6,810 nt of DNA from Dehalococcoidia bacterium (lineage in GTDB: Bacteria; Chloroflexota; Dehalococcoidia; Dehalococcoidales; Fen-1064), in contig PMBW01000188.1 of assembly GCA_003153075.1 (NCBI GenBank), forward strand, positions 2,244 through 9,053. Direction: 5' to 3'. A program made the position numbers and the translations under genes. Shown one piece after another: positions 1 through 5,001 of the stretch (the stretch's first letter is position 1; each line of letters begins with the position of its first letter). Under the pieces are notes generated by a model that had not been told where the DNA came from, ran no database searches, and saw nothing but the letters and a program-made list of their open reading frames with translations.

Positions 1-104
1 GCTTCGAAACGGCAATCCTCGAATTCCCTGGCCGAAATAGTTTCTTTTTTCAGCACAATGCGGGTAAAAACCTGCTGATAATAGCTCTGTTCCAGAAAAG
101 TCAT
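1..104 (-). CDS. Pentapeptide-repeat protein, N-terminal fragment (cut by left window edge)
   Basis: Reading leftward from an ATG at 104, 34 codons are visible: MTFLEQSYYQQVFTRIVL, then KKETISAREFEDCRFE. The last stretch, EFEDCRFE, has the five-residue periodicity with F at the centre of each repeat that marks pentapeptide-repeat proteins, which fold as a right-handed quadrilateral beta-helix. The lead-in (an aromatic YYQQVF segment, then a short linker into EFEDC) resembles the start of Qnr-like or generic pentapeptide proteins. Such proteins range from gyrase protectors to proteins of unknown role, and the fragment is too short to choose. The start lies 41 nt beyond the stop of the nucleotidyltransferase gene on the same strand, so read-through is possible, but the gene also has its own promoter-like site. 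There is no Shine-Dalgarno before the ATG. Confidence 0.68.
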   Translation of the reverse strand, partial: MTFLEQSYYQQVFTRIVLKKETISAREFEDCRFE

Positions 105-110
105 GGCACC

Positions 111-142
111 ATTATAACACGTACAGTGAGCTCGGAAGTCAA
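111..142 (-). promoter_or_regulatory. Extended -10 promoter implying a leaderless transcript of the pentapeptide gene
   Basis: On the minus strand, TGTTATAAT (119 to 111) is a perfect extended -10 element (TGn plus TATAAT). Counting seven bases on places the transcription start at 104, the A of the ATG. A TTGACT (142-137) could be a -35 element, but the 20-bp spacer is long; the extended -10 could work without it. No Shine-Dalgarno lies between the box and the ATG, which agrees with a leaderless mRNA. Confidence 0.5.
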
Positions 143-145
143 TTG

Positions 146-1660
146 CTAGCCTGAGAGATGCTTCCTGACATACTCCAACGCAGCTTCTCTGTCAGTTAAT
201 TCACCGGTAGCCTGTGCTTCGCGGATCTCCTCCAGTAATTCCCCGATCCGCGCGCAGGGTCTCATGCCGAACACATTCATTAAGTCATTACCGTCCACCA
301 GTTTAACCGAACCTGCTGTGTTTTTCTGATGGAGGTGTTCCTTAAGCACGTATTTTACCAACTGCGTATGGTATTCCCATTGCGGCGGCAATAACCCCGG
401 CCCCCTGGTGGCCAGATGGTCTGCCAGACTCAAATAAAGGGTATCGATGCCCACATCGCCGGCATCCCGGAAATAGCGGTAGATCGCGCGGCTGGTCGGC
501 ATACTGTTCTGACTCATCTGCGTCGGTCTTAAGTGATATTTCACCATCAGCGATACCAGTTTGATTTCCTTTGCGCTGAATCTAAGCCCGTCTAAAATAC
601 CCTCGACAATACTTGCCCCGTCTTCCGGGTGTCCCAGAAACCGCATCCGGCCGTTATCGTCGAAGAGCTTAGTTTGCGGCTTGGCGATATCGTGCAACAG
701 CGCTGCCAGTTTAAGCAGCGACCTGCGCGTACTGCCGCTGCTGACAAGCTGGTCGAAATACTCTGCCGTTGCTGCAGACCATGGTACAAGCTTTAATATG
801 CCCGCATCCTGGTGCTCCCAGACGCCCTGACGCAGGATGAAATCAACCGCACTGACCGTATTGATGGAATGGGTAAAAACATCCCAATGGTGCTCTTGCG
901 GCTGCTCCACTCCTTTGAGCGGGATCAATTCCGGGATCAAGGCAGTCAACAGCCCCAATTTATCCATATCCTCGAAAATCCGTCCGCCGCGTGACGAATC
1001 GAGCAAGCGCAGGAGCTCTTCACGCACCCGTTCTCCGGGAACATCCGCGATCAGCGCAGCGGCCCGGATAATTTCCACCTCAGCTTTCCTATCGATGGTA
1101 AAACCTAGTTCAGAGGCTAATCGAACCGCCCTTAGCAGGCGCGCCGGATCGTCTTTGAACACCGTACCGGAAACGATCCTGATGATGCCTAGATCTAAAT
1201 CAAACCTGCCGCCAAACGGATCGATCAGCGGGGTAGTTTGTCCGCCTGCGGTAAGTTGATGCAATTCCACGGCCATCGCATTAATGGTGAAGTCCCTTCT
1301 AGCCAGATCGCCCGCAATAGTTCCGCAAATAGAAGTAATATCGATCGTCCAGCCATTGAGAATGATGCGTCCGATTTTATTAACATCATCCAGCAGTACG
1401 AATTTGCCGTGCAACGAAGCCGCTATACCGGGCGCAATCTGAGCCGCGTCGGCATTTACGGCGATATCGATATCGGCGATGTCTCTGCCCAATAAAACAT
1501 CGCGCACGAATCCGCCTACCAGGTAACCCTGGACATTTTGCTTCACAAGCAGACCGTCCAGAATCGCCAGTAAAGACAAAGCACGCGGTTCGATCATGTC
1601 TTTATTGAAAGAACCAGAATTTTCTTGAAACGGATTCATTCTTTCAACTCTCTTTTCCAT
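146..1660 (-). CDS. cca: Class II tRNA nucleotidyltransferase / poly(A) polymerase family protein with HD domain
   Basis: Adds or repairs the 3' CCA of tRNA in the cytoplasm, using CTP and ATP. The 504-residue protein has the class II domain order. The nucleotidyltransferase head carries GGFVRD (49-54) and DIDI, with catalytic Asp63 and Asp65. Motif B is RRDFTINAMA (121-130). The nucleotide-templating motif D is DDPAR (170-174) followed by LLRAVRLA. A C-terminal HD phosphohydrolase domain has H264, H323-D324, H344, H376 and D414 as likely metal ligands. A segment of about 45 residues between H264 and the HD pair looks like a lineage insertion. Sequence alone cannot separate a full CCA enzyme from an A-adding or poly(A) polymerase paralogue. 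The start is uncertain: the ATG at 1660 has only a cramped GGAAAG, and the ATG at 1639 (M8) has a purine-rich AAGAGAG 8 nt upstream. The pentapeptide gene follows on the same strand. Confidence 0.93.
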   Translation of the reverse strand: MEKRVERMNPFQENSGSFNKDMIEPRALSLLAILDGLLVKQNVQGYLVGGFVRDVLLGRDIADIDIAVNADAAQIAPGIAASLHGKFVLLDDVNKIGRIILNGWTIDITSICGTIAGDLARRDFTINAMAVELHQLTAGGQTTPLIDPFGGRFDLDLGIIRIVSGTVFKDDPARLLRAVRLASELGFTIDRKAEVEIIRAAALIADVPGERVREELLRLLDSSRGGRIFEDMDKLGLLTALIPELIPLKGVEQPQEHHWDVFTHSINTVSAVDFILRQGVWEHQDAGILKLVPWSAATAEYFDQLVSSGSTRRSLLKLAALLHDIAKPQTKLFDDNGRMRFLGHPEDGASIVEGILDGLRFSAKEIKLVSLMVKYHLRPTQMSQNSMPTSRAIYRYFRDAGDVGIDTLYLSLADHLATRGPGLLPPQWEYHTQLVKYVLKEHLHQKNTAGSVKLVDGNDLMNVFGMRPCARIGELLEEIREAQATGELTDREAALEYVRKHLSG

Positions 1661-1761
1661 TACTTTCCAGTTTACTCTTTCTACGGCCTTTTTGGTACAT
1701 TAAGAACACCATCGTAATTCTGGTAGTTTTCAATTTTGTAATTGGGATTTATCATTCGTCC

Positions 1762-1790
1762 TTGTTTCACCTGGCCTCATATGCTATATT
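1762..1790 (+). promoter_or_regulatory. Sigma-70-type promoter for the SH3-like gene
   Basis: TTGTTT (1762-1767) and TATATT (1785-1790) are separated by exactly 17 bp, and a TG one base before the -10 makes it an extended -10. Transcription would begin near 1797, leaving a leader of about 64 nt before the ATG at 1861. The 200-bp divergent gap must also hold the promoter of the nucleotidyltransferase gene, for which I found no clear boxes. Confidence 0.55.
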
Positions 1791-1860
1791 AATAACCACC
1801 GGAAACCAGGGAACATCATGACAGTTCCACACTCACAAACACTCTGATAAGGAGACGAAA

Positions 1861-2052
1861 ATGGCAATGTTCTTAGTTGGCGATAGAGTGAAAGTTTTAG
1901 ATAGACCGAATTGGCCCGACGGTTACAAGATCGCAGGTTGGGAAGGTAGTGTCGTCGAAGTCAGGGACAACCCGGCAGGCTATGTCATCGTGAAAGCAGA
2001 TAAGACCGGTTACAATATGGCCTTCCCGGAGAAAGAACTGGCAAAGATCTAA
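1861..2052 (+). CDS. Small SH3-like (KOW-type) beta-barrel protein, 63 aa, unknown function
   Basis: I do not recognise a named family. The 63-residue protein begins MAMFLVGDRVKVLDRPNW and has the pattern of a single SH3-like barrel: a VGDRVKVL opening strand, a GWEGSVVEVRD strand-turn-strand (27-37), GYVIVKAD (40-47), and an FPEKEL closing motif (55-60). Barrels opening with GDRVKV followed by G.V.EV occur in ribosome- and enzyme-associated SH3 proteins such as KOW domains and the nitrile hydratase beta subunit, so binding of RNA or a protein partner is conceivable. There is no signal peptide or cysteine. The start is secure: AAGGAG (1849-1854) lies 6 nt before the ATG, and the gene has its own extended -10 promoter. 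It is followed by a 163-bp gap before moaA. No clear terminator follows; T7 at 2123-2129 lacks a good stem. Confidence 0.8.
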   Translation: MAMFLVGDRVKVLDRPNWPDGYKIAGWEGSVVEVRDNPAGYVIVKADKTGYNMAFPEKELAKI

Positions 2053-2129
2053 AACGCCGGATTTGACCCCTTACAATGAAACAGACTATACTCAAATTAG
2101 AGACGATGCTGATTCTACCCAGTTTTTTT

Positions 2130-2177
2130 GTTTCTCAAACTTATGAGTAGAAACAGGAAGTTCAATTATTGTTTCCT
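2130..2177 (+). promoter_or_regulatory. Alternative-hairpin leader upstream of moaA
   Basis: This is the most structured part of the 163-bp gap before moaA. GTTTC (2130-2134), GAAAC (2150-2154) and GTTTC (2171-2175) lie in series, so the middle element can pair with either neighbour but not both. The first fold extends to GTTTCT/AGAAAC, or to GTTT plus CTCA/TGAG. The second can be replaced by AGGAA (2155-2159) with TTCCT (2173-2177). A switch-like leader is an inference; stems are only 5-8 bp. I found no convincing -35/-10 pair for moaA. Confidence 0.25.
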
Positions 2178-2215
2178 CGTATTCTTCCCCGGCAATTTCT
2201 CTGTTTTAGCAAATT

Positions 2216-3199
2216 ATGAGTAATCTGATAGACTCTTTTCACCGCCGTATTAATTACATGCGCATTTCGGTCACCGACCGGTGCGACTTGCGCTGCATCT
2301 ATTGCGCCTCAACTTCATTCCATAACCAGACCCACGAGGACACTCTGCGTTACGAGGAAATCCACAAGGTTGTACAGGCGGCAGCCAGCATCGGTGTCAC
2401 TAAAATCCGGTTGACCGGCGGCGAACCGCTGGTCAGACTGTACCTGAGCCGCCTGGTCAAACTGCTGGCAAATACACAGGGTATCGACGAAATATCGATG
2501 ACGACCAACGGTACTCTATTGGCAAAATATGCCCCGGAACTGAAGGCGGCCGGACTGAAGCGCGTCAACGTCAGCCTGGACTCCCTCAAACCGGATAAAT
2601 TTACCTACATCACCGGCGGCGACAAACTGAATGAAGTGCTTAAGGGAATTGAAGTTGCTAACAACGTCGGGCTGGTGCCGGTAAAAATCAATATGGTTGT
2701 GCTTAAAGGTATCAACTCCGACGAGATATTAGACTTCGCGCGGAAGACAATAACCGACGGCTGGAATGTCCGCTTCATTGAACACATGCCTTTCACCTGG
2801 GCAAAAATGCAGGGGAATGACCTGATCTCCTCACAGGAAATCATGTCGATCATCCGGGAGCAATTCGGCGAACTCGAACCGCACCGTCCCGAGGTAGGCA
2901 ACGGCCCCGCCAAATATTATAAATTACACAATGCGGTCGGCACGTTGGGATTTATCGGGGCGGTGACGGATTGTTTCTGCGCCCAGTGTAACCGTTTCCG
3001 ACTCACTTCTGATGGAAAACTGCGTCCCTGCCTGCTGGATGATGATGAAATCGATATCAGGGGACCGCTGCGCAACGGCGCCACGATCGCCGAGCTGGCC
3101 AAAATTATCCAATCTGCCGCGGATGTGAAACGCGCACAGCACCATCTTGGCACGGGAATTAAACCGTCAGCCCGTTCGATGCGGCAAATCGGCGGCTAA
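2216..3199 (+). CDS. moaA: GTP 3',8-cyclase MoaA (molybdenum cofactor biosynthesis, radical SAM)
   Basis: Converts GTP to (8S)-3',8-cyclo-7,8-dihydro-GTP, the first step of molybdopterin synthesis, in the cytoplasm. The 327 residues match the family length. The N-terminal radical-SAM cluster is C23-X3-C27-X2-C30 after RISVTDR; the SAM-binding GGEP lies at 68-71. The C-terminal GTP-side cluster is C255-X2-C258-X13-C272 within CAQCNRFRLTSDG. The protein ends in the conserved double glycine (RQIGG), so it is intact. Oddities: the stretch after C30 is ASTSFHNQ instead of the usual MPxxG, and the usual RRD after GGEPLV reads RLY. The ATG at 2216 is chosen because MSNLIDSFHRRINYMRIS matches the family N-terminus, but there is no Shine-Dalgarno before it. 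No other moa, mod or mob gene is in the window. A strong terminator follows. Confidence 0.93.
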   Translation: MSNLIDSFHRRINYMRISVTDRCDLRCIYCASTSFHNQTHEDTLRYEEIHKVVQAAASIGVTKIRLTGGEPLVRLYLSRLVKLLANTQGIDEISMTTNGTLLAKYAPELKAAGLKRVNVSLDSLKPDKFTYITGGDKLNEVLKGIEVANNVGLVPVKINMVVLKGINSDEILDFARKTITDGWNVRFIEHMPFTWAKMQGNDLISSQEIMSIIREQFGELEPHRPEVGNGPAKYYKLHNAVGTLGFIGAVTDCFCAQCNRFRLTSDGKLRPCLLDDDEIDIRGPLRNGATIAELAKIIQSAADVKRAQHHLGTGIKPSARSMRQIGG

Positions 3200-3206
3200 A
3201 CCGCCG
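3190..3206 (+). other. GC hairpin enclosing the moaA stop codon
   Basis: CGGCGG (3190-3195) pairs with CCGCCG (3201-3206) around a CTAAA loop that contains the TAA stop (3197-3199). All six pairs are G-C. No T-run follows, so it is not a terminator by itself; it sits 28 nt before the real one. Confidence 0.4.
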
Positions 3207-3230
3207 GACCGTTGAACTATTTCAGGCAAT

Positions 3231-3266
3231 AAAAAAGCCCCTCGATGTTTGCGAGGGGCTTTCGTT
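3231..3266. terminator. Strong bidirectional Rho-independent terminator between moaA and the zinc-ribbon gene
   Basis: AAAGCCCCTCG (3234-3244) and CGAGGGGCTTT (3252-3262) form a perfect 11-bp stem with a 7-nt loop (ATGTTTG). On the plus strand the stem runs into TTTCGTTTT; on the minus strand it runs into TTTTTTATT. It therefore serves both convergent genes, moaA and the zinc-ribbon gene, whose stop is about 50 bp away. A minor GTCAC/GTGAC dyad (3295-3307) lies between this terminator and the zinc-ribbon stop. Confidence 0.93.
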
Positions 3267-3315
3267 TTACCCACGGTAGAGAAGCTTTGTAAGCGTCACG
3301 ATGTGACCGGGGGCG

Positions 3316-3534
3316 CTAATTAGCAGGTGATACCCGAACATCTGTGTACATTTTCTGTCCGGTTGCTATTTGGCCCTTAACTTTAACTTGTCCCAGATTG
3401 TTTACGGTAACCAGGTTCGATACATCTTTCTGATAACCGCACAGCAGGCACTCTTCATACCAGCCATCTGTTTCACGCTGTATGTACAGGTCGCCGTTAC
3501 ATCGGGGGCAACTCTTTAATTTCCAGACCGCCAT
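3316..3534 (-). CDS. Small zinc-ribbon protein, 72 aa, unknown function
   Basis: The protein begins MAVWKLKSCPRCNGDLYIQR. It carries two CX2C knuckles: C9-P-R-C12 and C29-L-L-C32, with 16 residues between C12 and C29. This is a typical four-cysteine zinc ribbon. The remaining 40 residues (DVSNLVTVNN through KMYTDVRVSPAN) are predicted beta or disordered and show no motif. Such mini-ribbons are usually cytoplasmic and bind nucleic acid or protein, but no role can be assigned. The start at 3534 is preferred over the in-frame ATG at 3543: the AAGGG (3548-3544) abuts the upstream ATG but lies 9 nt from 3534, and the MAVWKLKSCPRC opening looks native. The gene converges with moaA and shares its terminator. 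Its 272-bp upstream gap is rich in dyads. Confidence 0.8.
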   Translation of the reverse strand: MAVWKLKSCPRCNGDLYIQRETDGWYEECLLCGYQKDVSNLVTVNNLGQVKVKGQIATGQKMYTDVRVSPAN

Positions 3535-3543
3535 ATTTCCCAT

Positions 3544-3548
3544 CCCTT
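3544..3548 (-). promoter_or_regulatory. Shine-Dalgarno that decides the zinc-ribbon start
   Basis: AAGGG on the minus strand touches the ATG at 3543 with no spacing but lies 9 nt from the ATG at 3534. Only the second geometry is usable, which moves the start three codons inward. Confidence 0.5.
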
Positions 3549-3557
3549 CAAGTTTAC

Positions 3558-3621
3558 GAGGACATCTGTAATCATCCCAATGTCCTTCTCAAATTTTGCG
3601 GGTATTTATTACGTTGCCCGC
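3558..3621 (-). promoter_or_regulatory. Two hairpins in the probable leader of the zinc-ribbon gene
   Basis: On the minus strand, GCGGG (3621-3617) pairs with CCCGC (3602-3598) across 14 nt. Next, AGGACAT (3586-3580) pairs with ATGTCCT (3565-3559) across 14 nt, extendable by a wobble pair. The second ends 24 bases before the start codon. A TATAAA (3642-3637) upstream could be a -10 box, putting both hairpins in a leader of about 100 nt, but it has no good -35. Confidence 0.3.
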
Positions 3622-3691
3622 TAACGACCTTTTTCATTTATACTGGTTTTCTCTTGATTACCCAGTCCGTATTAGACAATAGACCATCAGG

Positions 3692-3760
3692 GTTACGGTA
3701 ACATTAAGATTAGGCACAAGAGGTAACAACAAAGTAACGGTTAAGTAAACTTTAAGTTAC
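3692..3760. repeat. Cluster of GTAAC/GTTAC repeats and dyads
   Basis: Five copies of GTAAC or its complement GTTAC lie in 69 bp, at 3692, 3698, 3723, 3734 and 3756. The first two form GTTAC-G-GTAAC. Three copies extend to a longer motif: GTAACATTAAG (3698-3708), GTAACGGTTAAG (3734-3745) and, on the minus strand, GTAACTTAAAG (3760-3750). The last two face each other as an imperfect 27-bp palindrome, and AACTTTAAGTT (3748-3758) is itself a palindrome. The cluster lies between the lipoprotein stop and the zinc-ribbon gene, so operator sites upstream of the latter are the simplest reading. No regulator is identifiable. Confidence 0.45.
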
Positions 3761-3815
3761 AAAGCGCAGTTTTAGCTGATACCGCCGGACCTGCATCCTG
3801 TCTATTTATCCTATG

Positions 3816-4355
3816 TTAATTAGTCTCCAACGGTATAAAGATCGAATCGTCGCCGGTATCTTTAGCCGGATAAGTTATCTCTGTAAAGATAGTCTCTTTC
3901 GAATTTTTATCAGCCAGATTACTGTGGAAAACCAACCTGTAACTGGTACCGTTCGCCGTACTTGCCGTAAACGTGGGCAGTCGGTCGGAAGTATTCGCCA
4001 CCGCAGCCGTGGCAGTCGCCGTTGACGTATAAATAACTGTATTTCCGGCTCTAACCTTAAAATCAACGCTGCCGCCGGTTGCCGGTTTTTCAGTGTTATA
4101 CCAGCAATCCACTTTATCGCCGTCAGCAAGGTTCAAGTCTACCGTAAAAGTCGCGCCGCCGTCAAGTGTCAACCTCAACTGGTATATTTTCCACTTGGCG
4201 CCTCTGGAATCAACAATATTTTTTGCCATAACGATCTGATATTTTCGCGCAGGCTCTGCCGAAGATCCGGATTTCGAGATGCACCCGAAAAGTGTCGAAG
4301 TTGCCAGTATTGAAACTATCAGTAACGCTGAAATAATAAATCTGCTTTTTTTCAC
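3816..4355 (-). CDS. Small secreted lipoprotein with a GOLD/emp24-like beta-sandwich domain
   Basis: The preferred GTG start at 4355 gives 179 residues with a classic lipoprotein signal: basic KKSR, a hydrophobic stretch FIISALLIVSILATSTLFG, then lipobox cysteine C25 (LFGC). It should be lipidated and anchored on the outer face of the membrane. The mature part has about 155 residues with alternating strands: YQLRLTLDGGATFTVDLNLADGDKVDCWYN, then VDFKVRAGNTVIYTS, FTAS, and GTSYRLVFHSNL near the end. The late GxYxLVFxN motif and GDKVDxWYN recall GOLD/emp24-like domains in archaeal and Chloroflexota lipoproteins; this is an inference from memory and no substrate can be named. An in-frame TTG at 4394 has GGAGGG 9 nt before it but adds the odd leader LYCYDSGVCGEAK, which would bury the signal peptide, so GTG is favoured; its ribosome site is GGTGA, 7 nt away. 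Confidence 0.78.
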   Translation of the reverse strand: MKKSRFIISALLIVSILATSTLFGCISKSGSSAEPARKYQIVMAKNIVDSRGAKWKIYQLRLTLDGGATFTVDLNLADGDKVDCWYNTEKPATGGSVDFKVRAGNTVIYTSTATATAAVANTSDRLPTFTASTANGTSYRLVFHSNLADKNSKETIFTEITYPAKDTGDDSIFIPLETN

Positions 4356-4385
4356 TTTAGCTTCACCACATACCCCACTATCATA

Positions 4386-4414
4386 ACAGTACAACCGAAA
4401 ATGCCCTCCGTCAA
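4386..4414 (-). promoter_or_regulatory. Candidate promoter of the lipoprotein gene
   Basis: On the minus strand, TTGACG (4414-4409) and TACTGT (4391-4386) are 17 bp apart. Transcription would start near 4379, about 24 nt before the GTG at 4355 and downstream of the alternative TTG at 4394. If correct it excludes the TTG start. The -10 is weak (three of six consensus bases), and GGAGGG (4409-4404) overlaps the -35 edge. Confidence 0.35.
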
Positions 4415-4497
4415 TATTTGTTTTAAGATTTTAATCTAAATTTTTGTAGTACTTGCTGACTATAAATATGTTAACGAAATATAAAACGAAATCCTTA

Positions 4498-4526
4498 TTT
4501 ACGTCCGGGCAAAAAGCCTGTAAAAT
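4498..4526 (+). promoter_or_regulatory. Candidate promoter of the HIT gene
   Basis: TTTACG (4498-4503), a 17-bp spacer and TAAAAT (4521-4526) predict a start near 4533 and a leader of about 43 nt. This would exclude translation from the open upstream codons, in-frame back to a TTG at 4453. Confidence 0.4.
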
Positions 4527-4562
4527 GGGGGCGTCCGGTATTCGATGGAAACCGATGGACTC

Positions 4563-4570
4563 AGGGGGTG
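4563..4570 (+). promoter_or_regulatory. Shine-Dalgarno of the HIT gene
   Basis: AGGGGGTG differs from the consensus AGGAGGTG by one base. It is 2 nt from the ATG at 4573 and 5 nt from the ATG at 4576, which favours the second of the tandem ATG codons and the family-typical MDCIFCKI opening. Confidence 0.6.
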
Positions 4571-4575
4571 AAATG

Positions 4576-4917
4576 ATGGATTGTATTTTTTGCAAGATTA
4601 TTGCCGGGCAAATTCCCAGCGACGTAGTGTATACCGATGATAAAGTAATTGCCTTCAAGGACATCAATCCGCAAGCGCCGGTGCATCTCCTGCTGATTCC
4701 CCGCGAACACATCGCCACCCTTAACGATATCACCGAACAACAGACAATGCTGATAGGGCATATGCTACAGGTCGCCCGCCAGCTGGCAAAACAGAATGGT
4801 ATCACCGCGAAAGGCTACCGGGTGGTGATCAACTGCGGGCCGCACGGCGGACAGGTTGTGCAGCACCTGCATATGCATTTGCTAGGCGGACGGGAGCTTA
4901 CCGGCTGCATGGGATAG
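4576..4917 (+). CDS. HIT-family (histidine triad) nucleotide hydrolase/transferase
   Basis: Members of the HINT branch hydrolyse purine nucleoside phosphoramidates such as AMP-lysine; they are cytoplasmic dimers. The 113 residues match the family length. The start MDCIFCKIIAGQIPSD carries the CX2C pair (C3, C6) that binds zinc in many bacterial HINT proteins, and REH (H45) is a possible partner. The catalytic histidine triad HLHMHLL (H97, H99, H101) follows a GGQVVQ loop, and GGR comes after it. The C-terminus is unusual: the common tryptophan-containing tail after GGR is replaced by ELTGCMG. The ATG at 4576 (tandem with 4573) is chosen for its Shine-Dalgarno and because upstream in-frame codons read as low-quality protein. 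The gene stands alone on its strand and converges with the NUDIX gene, 84 bp away; no clear terminator lies between. Confidence 0.93.
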   Translation: MDCIFCKIIAGQIPSDVVYTDDKVIAFKDINPQAPVHLLLIPREHIATLNDITEQQTMLIGHMLQVARQLAKQNGITAKGYRVVINCGPHGGQVVQHLHMHLLGGRELTGCMG

Positions 4918-5001
4918 GCTGATTCTCCGGGTTGGTAAATGCTTGCCTAAGCAGCACAGGTTCTTATTAATTGTGACTTTTGATCTTTGTTTGAAGTTTT
5001 A

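Noticed and set aside
1731..1744. CAATT-ttgt-AATTG palindrome in the divergent gap as an operator
   Set aside because: A short AT-rich dyad with no repeat copy nearby; expected by chance in AT-rich intergenic DNA.
1810..1828. GGAAC/GTTCC dyad in the SH3-like gene leader
   Set aside because: Five pairs around a 9-nt loop are too weak to call a structured element.
2111..2129. T7 tract as a terminator of the SH3-like gene
   Set aside because: No stable GC-rich stem precedes the T-run.
2053..2215. Moco riboswitch upstream of moaA
   Set aside because: The region is short and AT-rich, and I could not find the conserved multi-stem architecture of the Moco RNA motif; only small competing hairpins are visible.
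4453..4572. A 41-codon N-terminal extension of the HIT protein starting at a TTG
   Set aside because: It overlaps the candidate promoter, resembles no HIT N-terminus, and the strong Shine-Dalgarno sits just before the ATG at 4573/4576.
4431..4805. Open frame on the minus strand over the HIT gene
   Set aside because: It lies antisense to a gene with intact catalytic motifs and its translation looks like shadow sequence with no domain. The same holds for the other antisense frames over the nucleotidyltransferase, moaA, GNAT and nadK genes.
4940..4953. TGCTT-gcct-AAGCA hairpin between the HIT and NUDIX genes as a terminator
   Set aside because: The stem is only 5 bp; the plus side has no T-run and the minus side only TTT. 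The 84-bp convergent gap holds nothing stronger.
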